Below, in pieces: positions 27,237-34,947 of a stretch of 64,000 bases of DNA. Numbering within the stretch: the first letter of the stretch is position 1; every line of letters starts with the position of its first letter. This DNA is from Paraburkholderia antibiotica (lineage in GTDB: Bacteria > Pseudomonadota > Gammaproteobacteria > Burkholderiales > Burkholderiaceae), in assembly GCF_012927125.1 (NCBI RefSeq), contig NZ_JABBFZ010000025.1, forward strand, positions 26,011 through 90,010. The letters are read 5' to 3'. The notes below the pieces were generated by a model. The model searched no databases. It was given only the letters and a program-made list of their open reading frames with translations, and was not told where the DNA came from. The translations under genes were made by a program, and so were the position numbers.

Positions 27237-28310
27237 ATGACCGACAGATTGCAGGCGTCCGTATGTGTAGTGGTGCTGCTGCTGATTGTGGGCTGGGTGC
27301 TGTATATCGGGCGCGCGGTGTTCGTGCCGATCGTGTTCGGCGTGATCGCGGTGTATGTGGTCGTCGACTTCACACGCCTGCTGGCGCGCATTCCGATCGT
27401 CGGCAACCGACTGCCCGCGCAGCTGCGCTATGGGTTGTCGATGTTTCTGATCGCGGCTGCGATCTTCTTCGCGGTCGACATGCTGGTCGCGAACTACGAC
27501 GCGCTCGTCGCGCTCGCGCCGCGCTATCAGGATTCGGTACTCGCGATGATCCAGAAGATCGCGACGCTGCTGCATCTGGAGAGCGAGCCGACCTGGGACT
27601 CGTTGCGGCGGAACATGCTCACGCAGCTGAACATTCAGTCGCTCGTGACCGGCATGCTCGCGTCGATGTCGTCGGTCATCATCAATGTTTTCGTGGTGAT
27701 CCTGTATGCGAGCTTTCTGCTCGTCGAGCGCAGCACGTTCGGCGAGAAGCTGAACCGCATGTCGGCGAATTCGGCCAACGCCGCGCGGATCCGCGGCGTC
27801 GTTACCGACATCAACCGGCGCATCGGCGCCTATCTCGCGCTGAAGACCTTTCTCGGCGTACTGCTCGGCGGCATCTGCTGGCTCGCGATGCGCAGCGTCG
27901 GCCTCGAATTCGCCGGGCTGTGGGCGGTGCTGACCGCGCTGCTCAACTACGTGCCGTACATCGGCTCGGTGCTCGCGATCGCGTTCCCGGTGCTGATGTC
28001 GGTGCTGCAATTCGGCGACGTCAATTCGATCCTGGTAGTGCTGGTGTCGCTGACCGCGATCCACTTCGTGATCGGCAACATCCTCGATCCGTACATGATG
28101 GGCAACTCGCTGAACCTGAGCCCGTTTGCGATTCTCGCGAGCATGGCAGTGTGGTCCGCGCTGTGGGGCGTGCCGGGCGCGTTTCTGGCGGTGCCGATCA
28201 CGGTCATCATGACGATCATCTTTTCCGAGTTCGAAATGACACGGCCAGTCGCGGTGCTGCTGTCGAAGAACGGGCAGCTCAGTTACGGCAAGAGCGAGCA
28301 GACGGTATAG
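27237..28310 (+). CDS. AI-2E/PerM family transporter
   Basis: 357 residues with about eight spans. The family pattern includes VFVPIVFGVIAVYVVVDFT near the N-terminus, a long amphipathic periplasmic segment (about 85-145), LLNYVPYIGSVLAIAFPVLMS, and GNILDPYMMGNSLNLSPFAIL near residue 285. This superfamily includes TqsA (AI-2 export) and Na+/H+ antiporter-like members. The specific substrate cannot be told. Stand-alone gene. Confidence 0.87.
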   Translation: MTDRLQASVCVVVLLLIVGWVLYIGRAVFVPIVFGVIAVYVVVDFTRLLARIPIVGNRLPAQLRYGLSMFLIAAAIFFAVDMLVANYDALVALAPRYQDSVLAMIQKIATLLHLESEPTWDSLRRNMLTQLNIQSLVTGMLASMSSVIINVFVVILYASFLLVERSTFGEKLNRMSANSANAARIRGVVTDINRRIGAYLALKTFLGVLLGGICWLAMRSVGLEFAGLWAVLTALLNYVPYIGSVLAIAFPVLMSVLQFGDVNSILVVLVSLTAIHFVIGNILDPYMMGNSLNLSPFAILASMAVWSALWGVPGAFLAVPITVIMTIIFSEFEMTRPVAVLLSKNGQLSYGKSEQTV

Positions 28311-28502
28311 GGCATGCGAGGGCGGCCGGCGGTTGGCGGCGCGGTGGGATTGCGTTGAAACGGTGGCTCATCGGGCCGTTATCGCCGCTGCTACCGCTGC
28401 TGCTGTTACCGCCGCTATTGCCGGGCGCGATGCGCCTACACTACGTAGCTCACCGCCCGGGCTATTGCACGCGCCACCCCGACGACCCGATCCTCCGAAC
28501 CC

Positions 28503-29039
28503 ATGCCTCGCCGCGAACCCCGACACTTCGCCCAACCGTCGCCCGCGCAGGCAGACCTCGCCGCGCTCGAAGATCCGGCGTTGCTGCGTCGCCTGCTGCG
28601 TGCGAAAGACCGGATGGACGCGGCGTCGCACGAGGCCTGGCCGGTGCGGCGTCTGGCCGAAGTCAGCGGCGTGTCGGCAGCGCATTTCGCGCGCTCGTTC
28701 AAGCGGGCCTTCGGCGTGCCGCCGCATCGCTATCTGTTGACGCGCCGGATCGAGCAGGCCACCACGCTATTGCGCGACACCGATCTCGGCATCACGGACA
28801 TCGCCTTCGCGACCGGCTGGGAGAGCCTCGGCACGTTCGGGCGAATCTTTCGCGACATCACCGGCCGTAGTCCGGGCGAGATGCGCATCGACGCGCGCAC
28901 CCATCTGTCCGAACCCGAGCGCGTGCCCGCCTGCGTGCTGAAAGCCGCGCAACGGCCCGATCTGACGATCGCAGTTTTGGAGAAGCGCCGCCGCGCGGCC
29001 GACGATACAGTCGAGCCCTCAACCAGGGAGGTGTCATGA
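28503..29039 (+). CDS. AraC-family transcriptional regulator (DNA-binding domain only)
   Basis: 178 residues. The double helix-turn-helix occupies about residues 35-135: VRRLAEVSGVSAAHFARSFKRAFGVPPHRYL and GITDIAFATGWESLGTFGRIFRDITGRSPGEMR. There is no N-terminal ligand-binding cupin, so it resembles short AraC regulators whose activity depends on amount or on a partner. The stop overlaps the start of the VOC gene as ATGA, indicating coupled expression; the VOC protein may be its regulated effector. The C-terminal ~45 residues are unassigned. Confidence 0.85.
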   Translation: MPRREPRHFAQPSPAQADLAALEDPALLRRLLRAKDRMDAASHEAWPVRRLAEVSGVSAAHFARSFKRAFGVPPHRYLLTRRIEQATTLLRDTDLGITDIAFATGWESLGTFGRIFRDITGRSPGEMRIDARTHLSEPERVPACVLKAAQRPDLTIAVLEKRRRAADDTVEPSTREVS

Positions 29040-29452
29040 ATCAGGGTATCAATGTCGTTGGCCTGTACGTCGACAATCAGGATGAAGCGCTCGCGTTCTA
29101 CGTCGACAAACTCGGATTTCGCGTGCACACGGACGTGCGCAACGGTTCGTACCGCTGGCTCACGGTCCAGCATCCGGAGCAGCCGTCGTTCCAGCTAGGC
29201 CTCTTCGTACCGGGGCCACCGGTTCACGACGAGGCGACCGCGCGAACGCTGCGCGCGATGGTCGCGAAGGGAGCGATGCCGCCGCTGGTGCTGTCGGTGG
29301 CCGATTGCCGCGCGAGCTACGAGCAACTGAAGGCGCGCGGTGTCGAGTTTACGCAGGGGCCGGTGGATCGATTCGGCAGCGTCGACGCCGGGTTTCGCGA
29401 TCCGGCCGGCAACGGCTGGAAGATGATTCAGGCAGCGCCCGCCGCGAAGTGA
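29036..29452 (+). CDS. VOC/glyoxalase-fold protein
   Basis: 138 residues: GLYVDNQDEALAFYVDKLGFRVHTDV at the N-terminus and GSVDAGFRDPAGNGWKMIQ at the C-terminus mark the paired beta-alpha-beta-beta-beta modules of the vicinal oxygen chelate fold. Members include glyoxalase I, dioxygenases and resistance proteins; the exact activity is unknown. Translation is coupled to the AraC gene, a frequent pairing with this short AraC type. Confidence 0.85.
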   Translation: MNQGINVVGLYVDNQDEALAFYVDKLGFRVHTDVRNGSYRWLTVQHPEQPSFQLGLFVPGPPVHDEATARTLRAMVAKGAMPPLVLSVADCRASYEQLKARGVEFTQGPVDRFGSVDAGFRDPAGNGWKMIQAAPAAK

Positions 29453-29515
29453 GCGCAGACAAGGGCGTCGAAGCGACCAGGCATCCGAAGCATTCATTCG
29501 AAGCACTCATCTGAA

Positions 29516-29665
29516 CCGGGGCGCGTGAGGCCGGTGGTGTCGAACAGAATCCGCTCGAACGCGGGAATCTCGCCGCGCTCGCGGCGCGCCAGCAATTCGG
29601 TCACGGTCGACGCCAGTTCGTCGCGCACGCCGCAGCACAGGCAGCCGTTTTCGAGGAGCGCGACG
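29516..29665 (-). pseudogene. 150-bp relic of a cobW gene (CLCC region)
   Basis: This 150-bp block matches 30406-30555 inside the intact cobW gene at a constant offset of 890 bp, ungapped, with 8 differences by my count (about 95 % identity). It encodes VALLENGCLCCGVRDELAST continuing to a threonine-rich TTGLTRPG, the core CobW metal/GTPase segment, without the rest of the protein. It lies just downstream of the intact gene, same orientation. It is probably what remains of a tandem duplicate or a recombination scar. Not a functional gene. Confidence 0.85.
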
Positions 29666-29678
29666 TGCTGACGAGTAT

Positions 29679-30749
29679 TCACGCAGCGGCGTCGCGTTGC
29701 TCGACGTCGCTTACGCCCGCCTCGCGCAGAAAATGCGTGATCGTCTCTTCGATCACTGATCTCGCCAACCCCTGCACGATAAAGACGAGCCGCGTGGTGC
29801 GATCGTCGTCGGGCCACGCGTCGAGCCGCAGCGGTTCGTGCAGCAGTTGCTGCACGCCATGAAACACGATCGGCCGCGTCTCGCCGATGAAGTTGCCGAT
29901 TCCCTTGACCCGCAGGATGCGCTCGCCGTGATAGCCGAGCAGCACCGTCAGCGCGGTTTCGAAGGCTTCTATCGGCAGCGGCTGCGCGTAGCTGAGGCAG
30001 AAGCTGTCGATGTCCGGATGGGCCTCGCGTGCCGCCCTTGCCGCGCTCGCGCCGCCCATCAGCGACTTGCGTGGCGCAGGCGTTGCGCGCAGCCACGGCC
30101 GCAGCGTGCGCGGCGTCAGGATGCCGAGCAACCGCTGTGCATCGATCTCGCCGTTGTGCACCGTGATGCGAGGTGCGCCCGGGTTCAGCGTTTCGAGCAT
30201 CGCCGTGAGTTCGGCGAGCGCGGTGTCGTCGGTTAGCTCCGCCTTCGTCAGCAGCAGCCGGTCCGCGACCGCAACCTGCTGACGCGATTCCTCGTGCCGC
30301 GCGAGCTGCGCGGCGCCGTGCTTCGCATCGACGGTCGTCACGATGCCATCGAGCTGCAAGCGGCCTTCGAGCGCCGCATCGCCGAGCAGCAGCGATATCA
30401 CCGGGCCGGGGCGCGCGAGGCCGGTGGTCTCGATCAGAATCCGCTCGAACGCGGGAATCTCGCCGCGCTCACGGCGCGCCAGCAGCTCGGTCACGGTCGA
30501 CGCCAGTTCGTCGCGCACGCCGCAGCACAGGCAACCGTTTTCGAGCAGCGCGACGGTTTCGTCGCGCGACGTGCCGACGAACAGATGATCGAGCCCGATC
30601 GCGCCGAGCTCGTTGATCACCACCGCGCAACGCCCGAGCGCGGGCTGCGGCAGCAGCCGGTTAAGCAGCGTAGTTTTGCCCGAGCCCAGAAAGCCGCTCA
30701 GCAGCGTGACCGGGATCGCGGCGTGCGCAGCAGTTGCGTTCTGCGTCAC
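29679..30749 (-). CDS. CobW/COG0523 family GTP-binding metallochaperone
   Basis: 356 residues from a GTG start that directly abuts the metallo-beta-lactamase stop (TGAGTG). Walker A GFLGSGKTTLL lies at about 19-29, the metal-binding CLCC motif near 72-75 (ENGCLCCGVRDEL), and a Walker B-like ETTG further on. The C-terminal CobW_C domain is present (LPIEAFETALTVLLGYHGERILRVKGI). COG0523 proteins deliver zinc, cobalt or other metals to client enzymes in the cytosol, GTP-dependently. The coupled neighbour is a secreted metallohydrolase, which may share a metal regulon; that link is inference. A 150-bp relic copy lies downstream. Confidence 0.9.
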   Translation of the reverse strand: MTQNATAAHAAIPVTLLSGFLGSGKTTLLNRLLPQPALGRCAVVINELGAIGLDHLFVGTSRDETVALLENGCLCCGVRDELASTVTELLARRERGEIPAFERILIETTGLARPGPVISLLLGDAALEGRLQLDGIVTTVDAKHGAAQLARHEESRQQVAVADRLLLTKAELTDDTALAELTAMLETLNPGAPRITVHNGEIDAQRLLGILTPRTLRPWLRATPAPRKSLMGGASAARAAREAHPDIDSFCLSYAQPLPIEAFETALTVLLGYHGERILRVKGIGNFIGETRPIVFHGVQQLLHEPLRLDAWPDDDRTTRLVFIVQGLARSVIEETITHFLREAGVSDVEQRDAAA

Positions 30750-31772
30750 TCAGATCACCTGCAGATCTTTGCCGACGATGATCTGCCCGTCGAAATGCTT
30801 GCGCGCGTCGGCGGCCCACATCTCGTCGGTGATCGCGGGGTCGCCGCCCGGCACGAAGTGACTCAGCACCAGCGTCTTCACGCCAGCCGCCGCAGCGATC
30901 CGGCCGACCTGCTCGGTCGTCGTGTGGCTTTTCATCAGGTGATCGAGCAGCGTCGGTGCGTTGTCGACGGTCTTCATCAGCTTTTCGAGCGCGGGCAGGT
31001 ACATCACTTCATGCACGAGTACGTCCGCGCCTTTCGCAAACTCGGCGAGCGGCGGGTAGTAGGTCGTGTCGCCGGAGAACACGACGGTGCGGTCGTGCGT
31101 CTCGAAGCGGTACGCGAAGGCCGGCTTGATCGTGTAGTGATCGACCAGCAGCGACGTGACGCGCACGCGGTCGTCCTGCATCACGAGGCGCGGGCCGTCG
31201 AATTCGTGCACGTTGATCAGCGGACGCATTGCCGGCCGGCCTTCCTCGCGCATGCGCACGTCGAGGTCGATCGCGTTCATGTCGACGAAGTCATCGATCA
31301 TCTTCGCCATGCGCGGTGGCCCGTACAGATTGACCGGCGTGCGCAGGCCGGTGGCCCACGCGAGGAACACGAGGTTGCCGAGATCGGCGTTGTGATCGGA
31401 ATGATGATGGGTCAGGAAGATATCGCGGAGATTCGGCAGCTTGATGCCCGCCTTGGTCAACTGCAGCGCAACGCCGTTGCCGCAATCGACCACATACGGC
31501 TGACCGTCGACAACCAGCACGTTCGCCGGCGCCGCGCGCAGATCGGACGGCGTCGGTCCGCCCTTGGTGCCGAGCAGGATCAGTTGCGTGCCTTTGGTCG
31601 AGGGGCCGGCGGTGGTGGCTGTCGTTGTTGCCGTGGTGTTTGCGGCGGCTGGCGGGTTCGCGGGCGATTGCGCGTGCGCGTCCTGCATCCACGGCAATGC
31701 GGCGGTGGTGCCGGCGGTCACGGCAAGACGCATGAAATCGCGGCGGGAGCGTCCAAACGGCTGATCACTCAT
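30750..31772 (-). CDS. Tat-exported metallo-beta-lactamase-fold hydrolase
   Basis: 340 residues. The N-terminus RSRRDFMRLAVTAGTTAALPW is a twin-arginine signal, so folded export to the periplasm is expected. The metal motif is THHHSDHNAD (near residue 120), with further ligands in VVFSGDTTYY and VLSHFVPGGDP. The fold is that of arylsulfatase/RNase Z-type MBL enzymes rather than class B lactamases. Substrate unknown. The stop is immediately followed by the GTG of cobW, so the pair is translationally coupled. Confidence 0.87.
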   Translation of the reverse strand: MSDQPFGRSRRDFMRLAVTAGTTAALPWMQDAHAQSPANPPAAANTTATTTATTAGPSTKGTQLILLGTKGGPTPSDLRAAPANVLVVDGQPYVVDCGNGVALQLTKAGIKLPNLRDIFLTHHHSDHNADLGNLVFLAWATGLRTPVNLYGPPRMAKMIDDFVDMNAIDLDVRMREEGRPAMRPLINVHEFDGPRLVMQDDRVRVTSLLVDHYTIKPAFAYRFETHDRTVVFSGDTTYYPPLAEFAKGADVLVHEVMYLPALEKLMKTVDNAPTLLDHLMKSHTTTEQVGRIAAAAGVKTLVLSHFVPGGDPAITDEMWAADARKHFDGQIIVGKDLQVI

Positions 31773-31978
31773 GGGGCGGTGTCTCCTGAGTTTTTTGCGG
31801 TTCTTGTTAAGGCCCGGTTCTTATGCGCAGGCGGGCTGGTGAACGCCTGGATTTTAACGGCTTCCGGAGCCGGTGGGGAACACGCAAGGAGACACGGCAA
31901 CCAGAACGGCCGACCGTGCATCGCGTCGTCGCAATGCCCGGTCGGCCGTTATCCGGCAATCAGCGCACTAACAAAACC

Positions 31979-32377
31979 TCACTGCTGATGCTGCTGCAAA
32001 TACTGCCTGACGTCGTTCAGGTTCACGCGACCGGTATGCGCGGTGTCGATCTCGTCGAAGTGTTTGGCGATATACCCGAGCCCATTGCTTTGCGCCTGGG
32101 CCTTGGTAATCGACGAGCCGCTGCTCAGCACCGAATTCGCGCCGAGCCTGCTTTCGACCCGCTGCTGAGCCTGCTGCTGCAGCGTCGAACCGGTGGTCGG
32201 CGCGACCGCGGTCACGCGATTGTGGGGAAAGAACGGACCGTCGACGCCGTGTCCGCCATTGGGTAGCGTCACCGGCGCCACTTGCTGCGGCGGCAACGCA
32301 TGCGCGCCGCCAGCGACCGCACCGAGGACGATCAACGCCAGTGCCCGTCGCAAGATATCGATTGAGGACATGATCAT
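31979..32377 (-). CDS. Small secreted EF-hand-like protein
   Basis: 132 residues with a signal peptide (SSIDILRRALALIVLGAVAG..AHA). The C-terminal FDEIDTAHTGRVNLNDVRQYL resembles a single EF-hand (D-x-D/T-x-T-G-x-V-x-x-x-E/D). The middle is Gln/Ser-rich and without known domain. Probably periplasmic; calcium binding is plausible but not certain. It is 53 bp from the S10 peptidase gene start side, same strand. Confidence 0.65.
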   Translation of the reverse strand: MIMSSIDILRRALALIVLGAVAGGAHALPPQQVAPVTLPNGGHGVDGPFFPHNRVTAVAPTTGSTLQQQAQQRVESRLGANSVLSSGSSITKAQAQSNGLGYIAKHFDEIDTAHTGRVNLNDVRQYLQQHQQ

Positions 32378-32430
32378 TCGCCATTAAGTAGGTGTACGGA
32401 GGACTCCGCGCGGGCGGAGTCCGCTATCGA

Positions 32431-34269
32431 TCAGGGGGCGGCCGCGGCGACCGCTTCGCTCGTCGGCGTTCCCGCCGGCGCTTCGTCAGCCCAGGGCTGC
32501 GGCAGCGTCGCGAGCGTCAGTGCGCCTGCGATCGGCTTGCCGCGATAGAAGTTCGCGAGGTCCGTTTTCATCTGCGGGCGTGCAACGTCGTCCAGATAAA
32601 TCATATGCCCGCCCTGGAAGAAGTTCACCTGCAGGTTCGGATTGAGACCCTGAACGGTCTTGAGCCGCGCGAGCTGCTTCTCGGTATTGAAGAACGGCGT
32701 GGCGAGATCGTGGAAGCCGTTTTCCGCCAGCACCTTGAGTTGCGGATTCAGCTTGAGCGCGCCGAGCAGATCGGGAATCGTGTCAGGCAACGGCTGGCCG
32801 CCGTGCGAGAAATCCCACACCTCGATGATCGCGTCGTTCAACGGCATATACGTCGCGTTCGGCGCCGTGTAGCCGAGATAGTCCGGCATCTGCGTGGCCA
32901 ATGCGTTGGTGAACGGCTGCGAGATCAGGATATCCGATGGGTCGCCGTCGGTCTGCAGGCGCGGGTCCGAGTTCGGCAACGACACGCGTCCGTCGTAGCG
33001 GCCGATAGTCGAGCCCAGCACCAGCGTCAGGTTGAACGGATTCACGTTGAAATAGCCCTGGAGCGCCGGCAGCGTCAGGCCCGATTCGGCGGACCAGACT
33101 CGCTCGAGCCACGTGGGCGGGAAGTTCGGCGGCCCCGCGAAATTCGGCGCGCCGAGCTGGCTCAGTGTCCAGTACAACGAATAATTCTTGAACAGGTTGT
33201 AGTTGGCGGTCACGAACGCTTCGCTGCGTAGCGCGTAAAGCGCCTGATTCACGGGTGGTGGCGAGACCTGGTTGTAGTAGGCCGCCACTGCCGCATAGCC
33301 CGGCATGTAGCCGCTCAGCGTGTCGGTCTCGAGCGCGAGCTGATCGGTCGAGCCGGTGATGGCCACCGCCTCGATCGCGTCCGCGAAGTAGTTCAGGATC
33401 GACGATTGCAGCGTGATGCCGGTCAGATGCACGCCGGCGGATTCGAGCGCGAGCGCCAGAATGTCGGTGCGAGGCGTGCCGTACGATTCACCGTACAGAT
33501 AGATCGGCGAACTGCTGCGCGCGTTGACGTTCAGATAGCGCACGATGAAGTCGCGCATGATGTTCGCGTCCGCATCGGTGTTCCAGTAGGTCTGGTTCGT
33601 GTTCGGCAGGACTGCTTCGGAAAGACCCGTTCCCGGCGGATCGATGAAGACGAGGTCGGTCGTGTCGATCAGGCTCTCGGTGTTGTTCACCAGCGGAAAA
33701 TTCGGCCAGCTCGTGCCGTTGAGTTGCGGATCGGTCGTGGCGACGCGGGTCGGCGCAAACGAGCCGAGGCGCAGCCAGATCGACGAGGAGCCGGGCCCGC
33801 CGTTATAGACGAACGTGACGGGACGCGGCGTGCCGTTCGTGCTGGGCGCGGTGTAGGCGACGTAGGACATCGTCGCTTCGGGTGCGCCGCTCTTCAGATC
33901 CATCGCGGTCAGGTGGCCAGTGGTTGTGGTGTAGTTGACCGTGGTGCTGCCCGAGCTCCACTGATAATGCATGACGGCCGCTTTCTCCGTGACTTGCGAC
34001 GCGGCAAGACCGCCGCTCGCATTCGTCGAATAGGCGATCAGATCGGTGTAGGGCTGATTGGCGGAGGGTGTCTGAGGCGTGGATGCGGCCTGGGCCTGAT
34101 TGGCGACCTGCTGCGCCATGCTGGTCGGCACCGCCGAAGCCGAGGAACCGCCCTCGCTTCCGCCACAGCCCGCGAGCACCATGATTCCCAGTGTCAGCAT
34201 GCCGAGCACGGCGAGCCGGCCTTGACGACGGACATCGCCATCGTCAGTAGTCCTTCTGTCTGGTTTCAT
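32431..34269 (-). CDS. Lipoprotein serine carboxypeptidase (S10 family)
   Basis: 612 residues from the ATG with CAGGGAATGAG upstream. Signal peptide with lipobox VLAGC (Cys about 35), then a Gln/Ala/Ser linker. The catalytic triad of the S10 alpha/beta hydrolases is visible: Ser in YLYGESYGTPR (~260), Asp in GFHDLATP (~519) and His in QGGHMIYLDD (~554). The oxyanion block FVYNGGPGSSSIWLRLGSF is also present. These peptidases cut C-terminal residues and often work at acidic pH. Here it would sit on the periplasmic side of a membrane. An AT-rich promoter with repeats precedes it. Confidence 0.9.
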   Translation of the reverse strand: MKPDRRTTDDGDVRRQGRLAVLGMLTLGIMVLAGCGGSEGGSSASAVPTSMAQQVANQAQAASTPQTPSANQPYTDLIAYSTNASGGLAASQVTEKAAVMHYQWSSGSTTVNYTTTTGHLTAMDLKSGAPEATMSYVAYTAPSTNGTPRPVTFVYNGGPGSSSIWLRLGSFAPTRVATTDPQLNGTSWPNFPLVNNTESLIDTTDLVFIDPPGTGLSEAVLPNTNQTYWNTDADANIMRDFIVRYLNVNARSSSPIYLYGESYGTPRTDILALALESAGVHLTGITLQSSILNYFADAIEAVAITGSTDQLALETDTLSGYMPGYAAVAAYYNQVSPPPVNQALYALRSEAFVTANYNLFKNYSLYWTLSQLGAPNFAGPPNFPPTWLERVWSAESGLTLPALQGYFNVNPFNLTLVLGSTIGRYDGRVSLPNSDPRLQTDGDPSDILISQPFTNALATQMPDYLGYTAPNATYMPLNDAIIEVWDFSHGGQPLPDTIPDLLGALKLNPQLKVLAENGFHDLATPFFNTEKQLARLKTVQGLNPNLQVNFFQGGHMIYLDDVARPQMKTDLANFYRGKPIAGALTLATLPQPWADEAPAGTPTSEAVAAAAP

Positions 34270-34900
34270 CTCATTCCCTGGTGATGGATACACCTGCACA
34301 AAGGCCGCTTTTGCGAGTCGCGCGCGCTGGGGATTGAATAGTCCGCACCGCACTCGGGGACACGCCGCGGTTGCATGGACAGCTTTCTGCCGATTCTTTC
34401 TGTCGATTATTAATTCAAAATACTTTCGATGAAATTTCTAATAACTTTCGATAAAAGATTTTTGAATGGCCAAAGAAATTCCCTGCCGATTTAGATCGAC
34501 ATTTCAAGAGGGATTTAAAATTGAATCTTTCCGATGCTTACAGCAAAAAGGAAAATAGGTGGTGAGATGGCGTTTTGTCAAGGATCGCCGATTGATTATG
34601 CGATTCGAGCGCGGCGGGGGGCGAAGCGAGTCGACGTGGCCTTGCGGTGCAGCAGGGACGCGGGCCCCGCTGGTGGGCGCTGCTGGATGGGCTTGTGTGC
34701 TGTTTATCCGAAGTGCATTAAATAATGGAATGCGTGCGGCAATGTTTCTGAGATGTTTTTCGGAATTATTTCCGCTACGATTAATCGTGAGAATGGTAAA
34801 TTTAACCGGCGATAATTGAAGAAAATTAAGGATTTAAAGTGGATGGCGGAGCGTAAAGTGCCGGGATGTTTTTTGAAGCGTGAGAAGCCGGCGATCCTGT
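34270..34900. other. AT-rich intergenic region with phased direct repeats
   Basis: About 630 bp, markedly AT-richer than the rest of the window between 34390 and 34560 and again near 34740-34850. ACTTTCGAT occurs at 34422-34430 and 34444-34452, 22 bp apart (about two helical turns), each followed by an A/G-rich run, upstream of the S10 peptidase. Short ORFs at 34534-34819 have no recognisable features and I do not count them as genes. Confidence 0.45.
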
Positions 34901-34941
34901 CGAGCCGGCTTGTGGCGATTCATCTGCCGCAAGCCGGCTCG
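34901..34941 (-). terminator. Hairpin terminator of the trehalase gene
   Basis: CGAGCCGGCTTG (34901-34912) pairs perfectly with CAAGCCGGCTCG (34930-34941). The stem can extend about four more pairs inward, leaving a ~9-nt loop. It lies 7 bp beyond the trehalase stop. There is no long T-run, so termination may be partial. Confidence 0.65.
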
Positions 34942-34947
34942 GTGCCG

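Noticed and set aside
33406..34284. 292-residue plus-strand ORF antisense to the S10 peptidase
   Set aside because: High-GC shadow ORF with Arg/Gly/Val-biased composition; the opposite strand encodes a complete catalytic triad enzyme.
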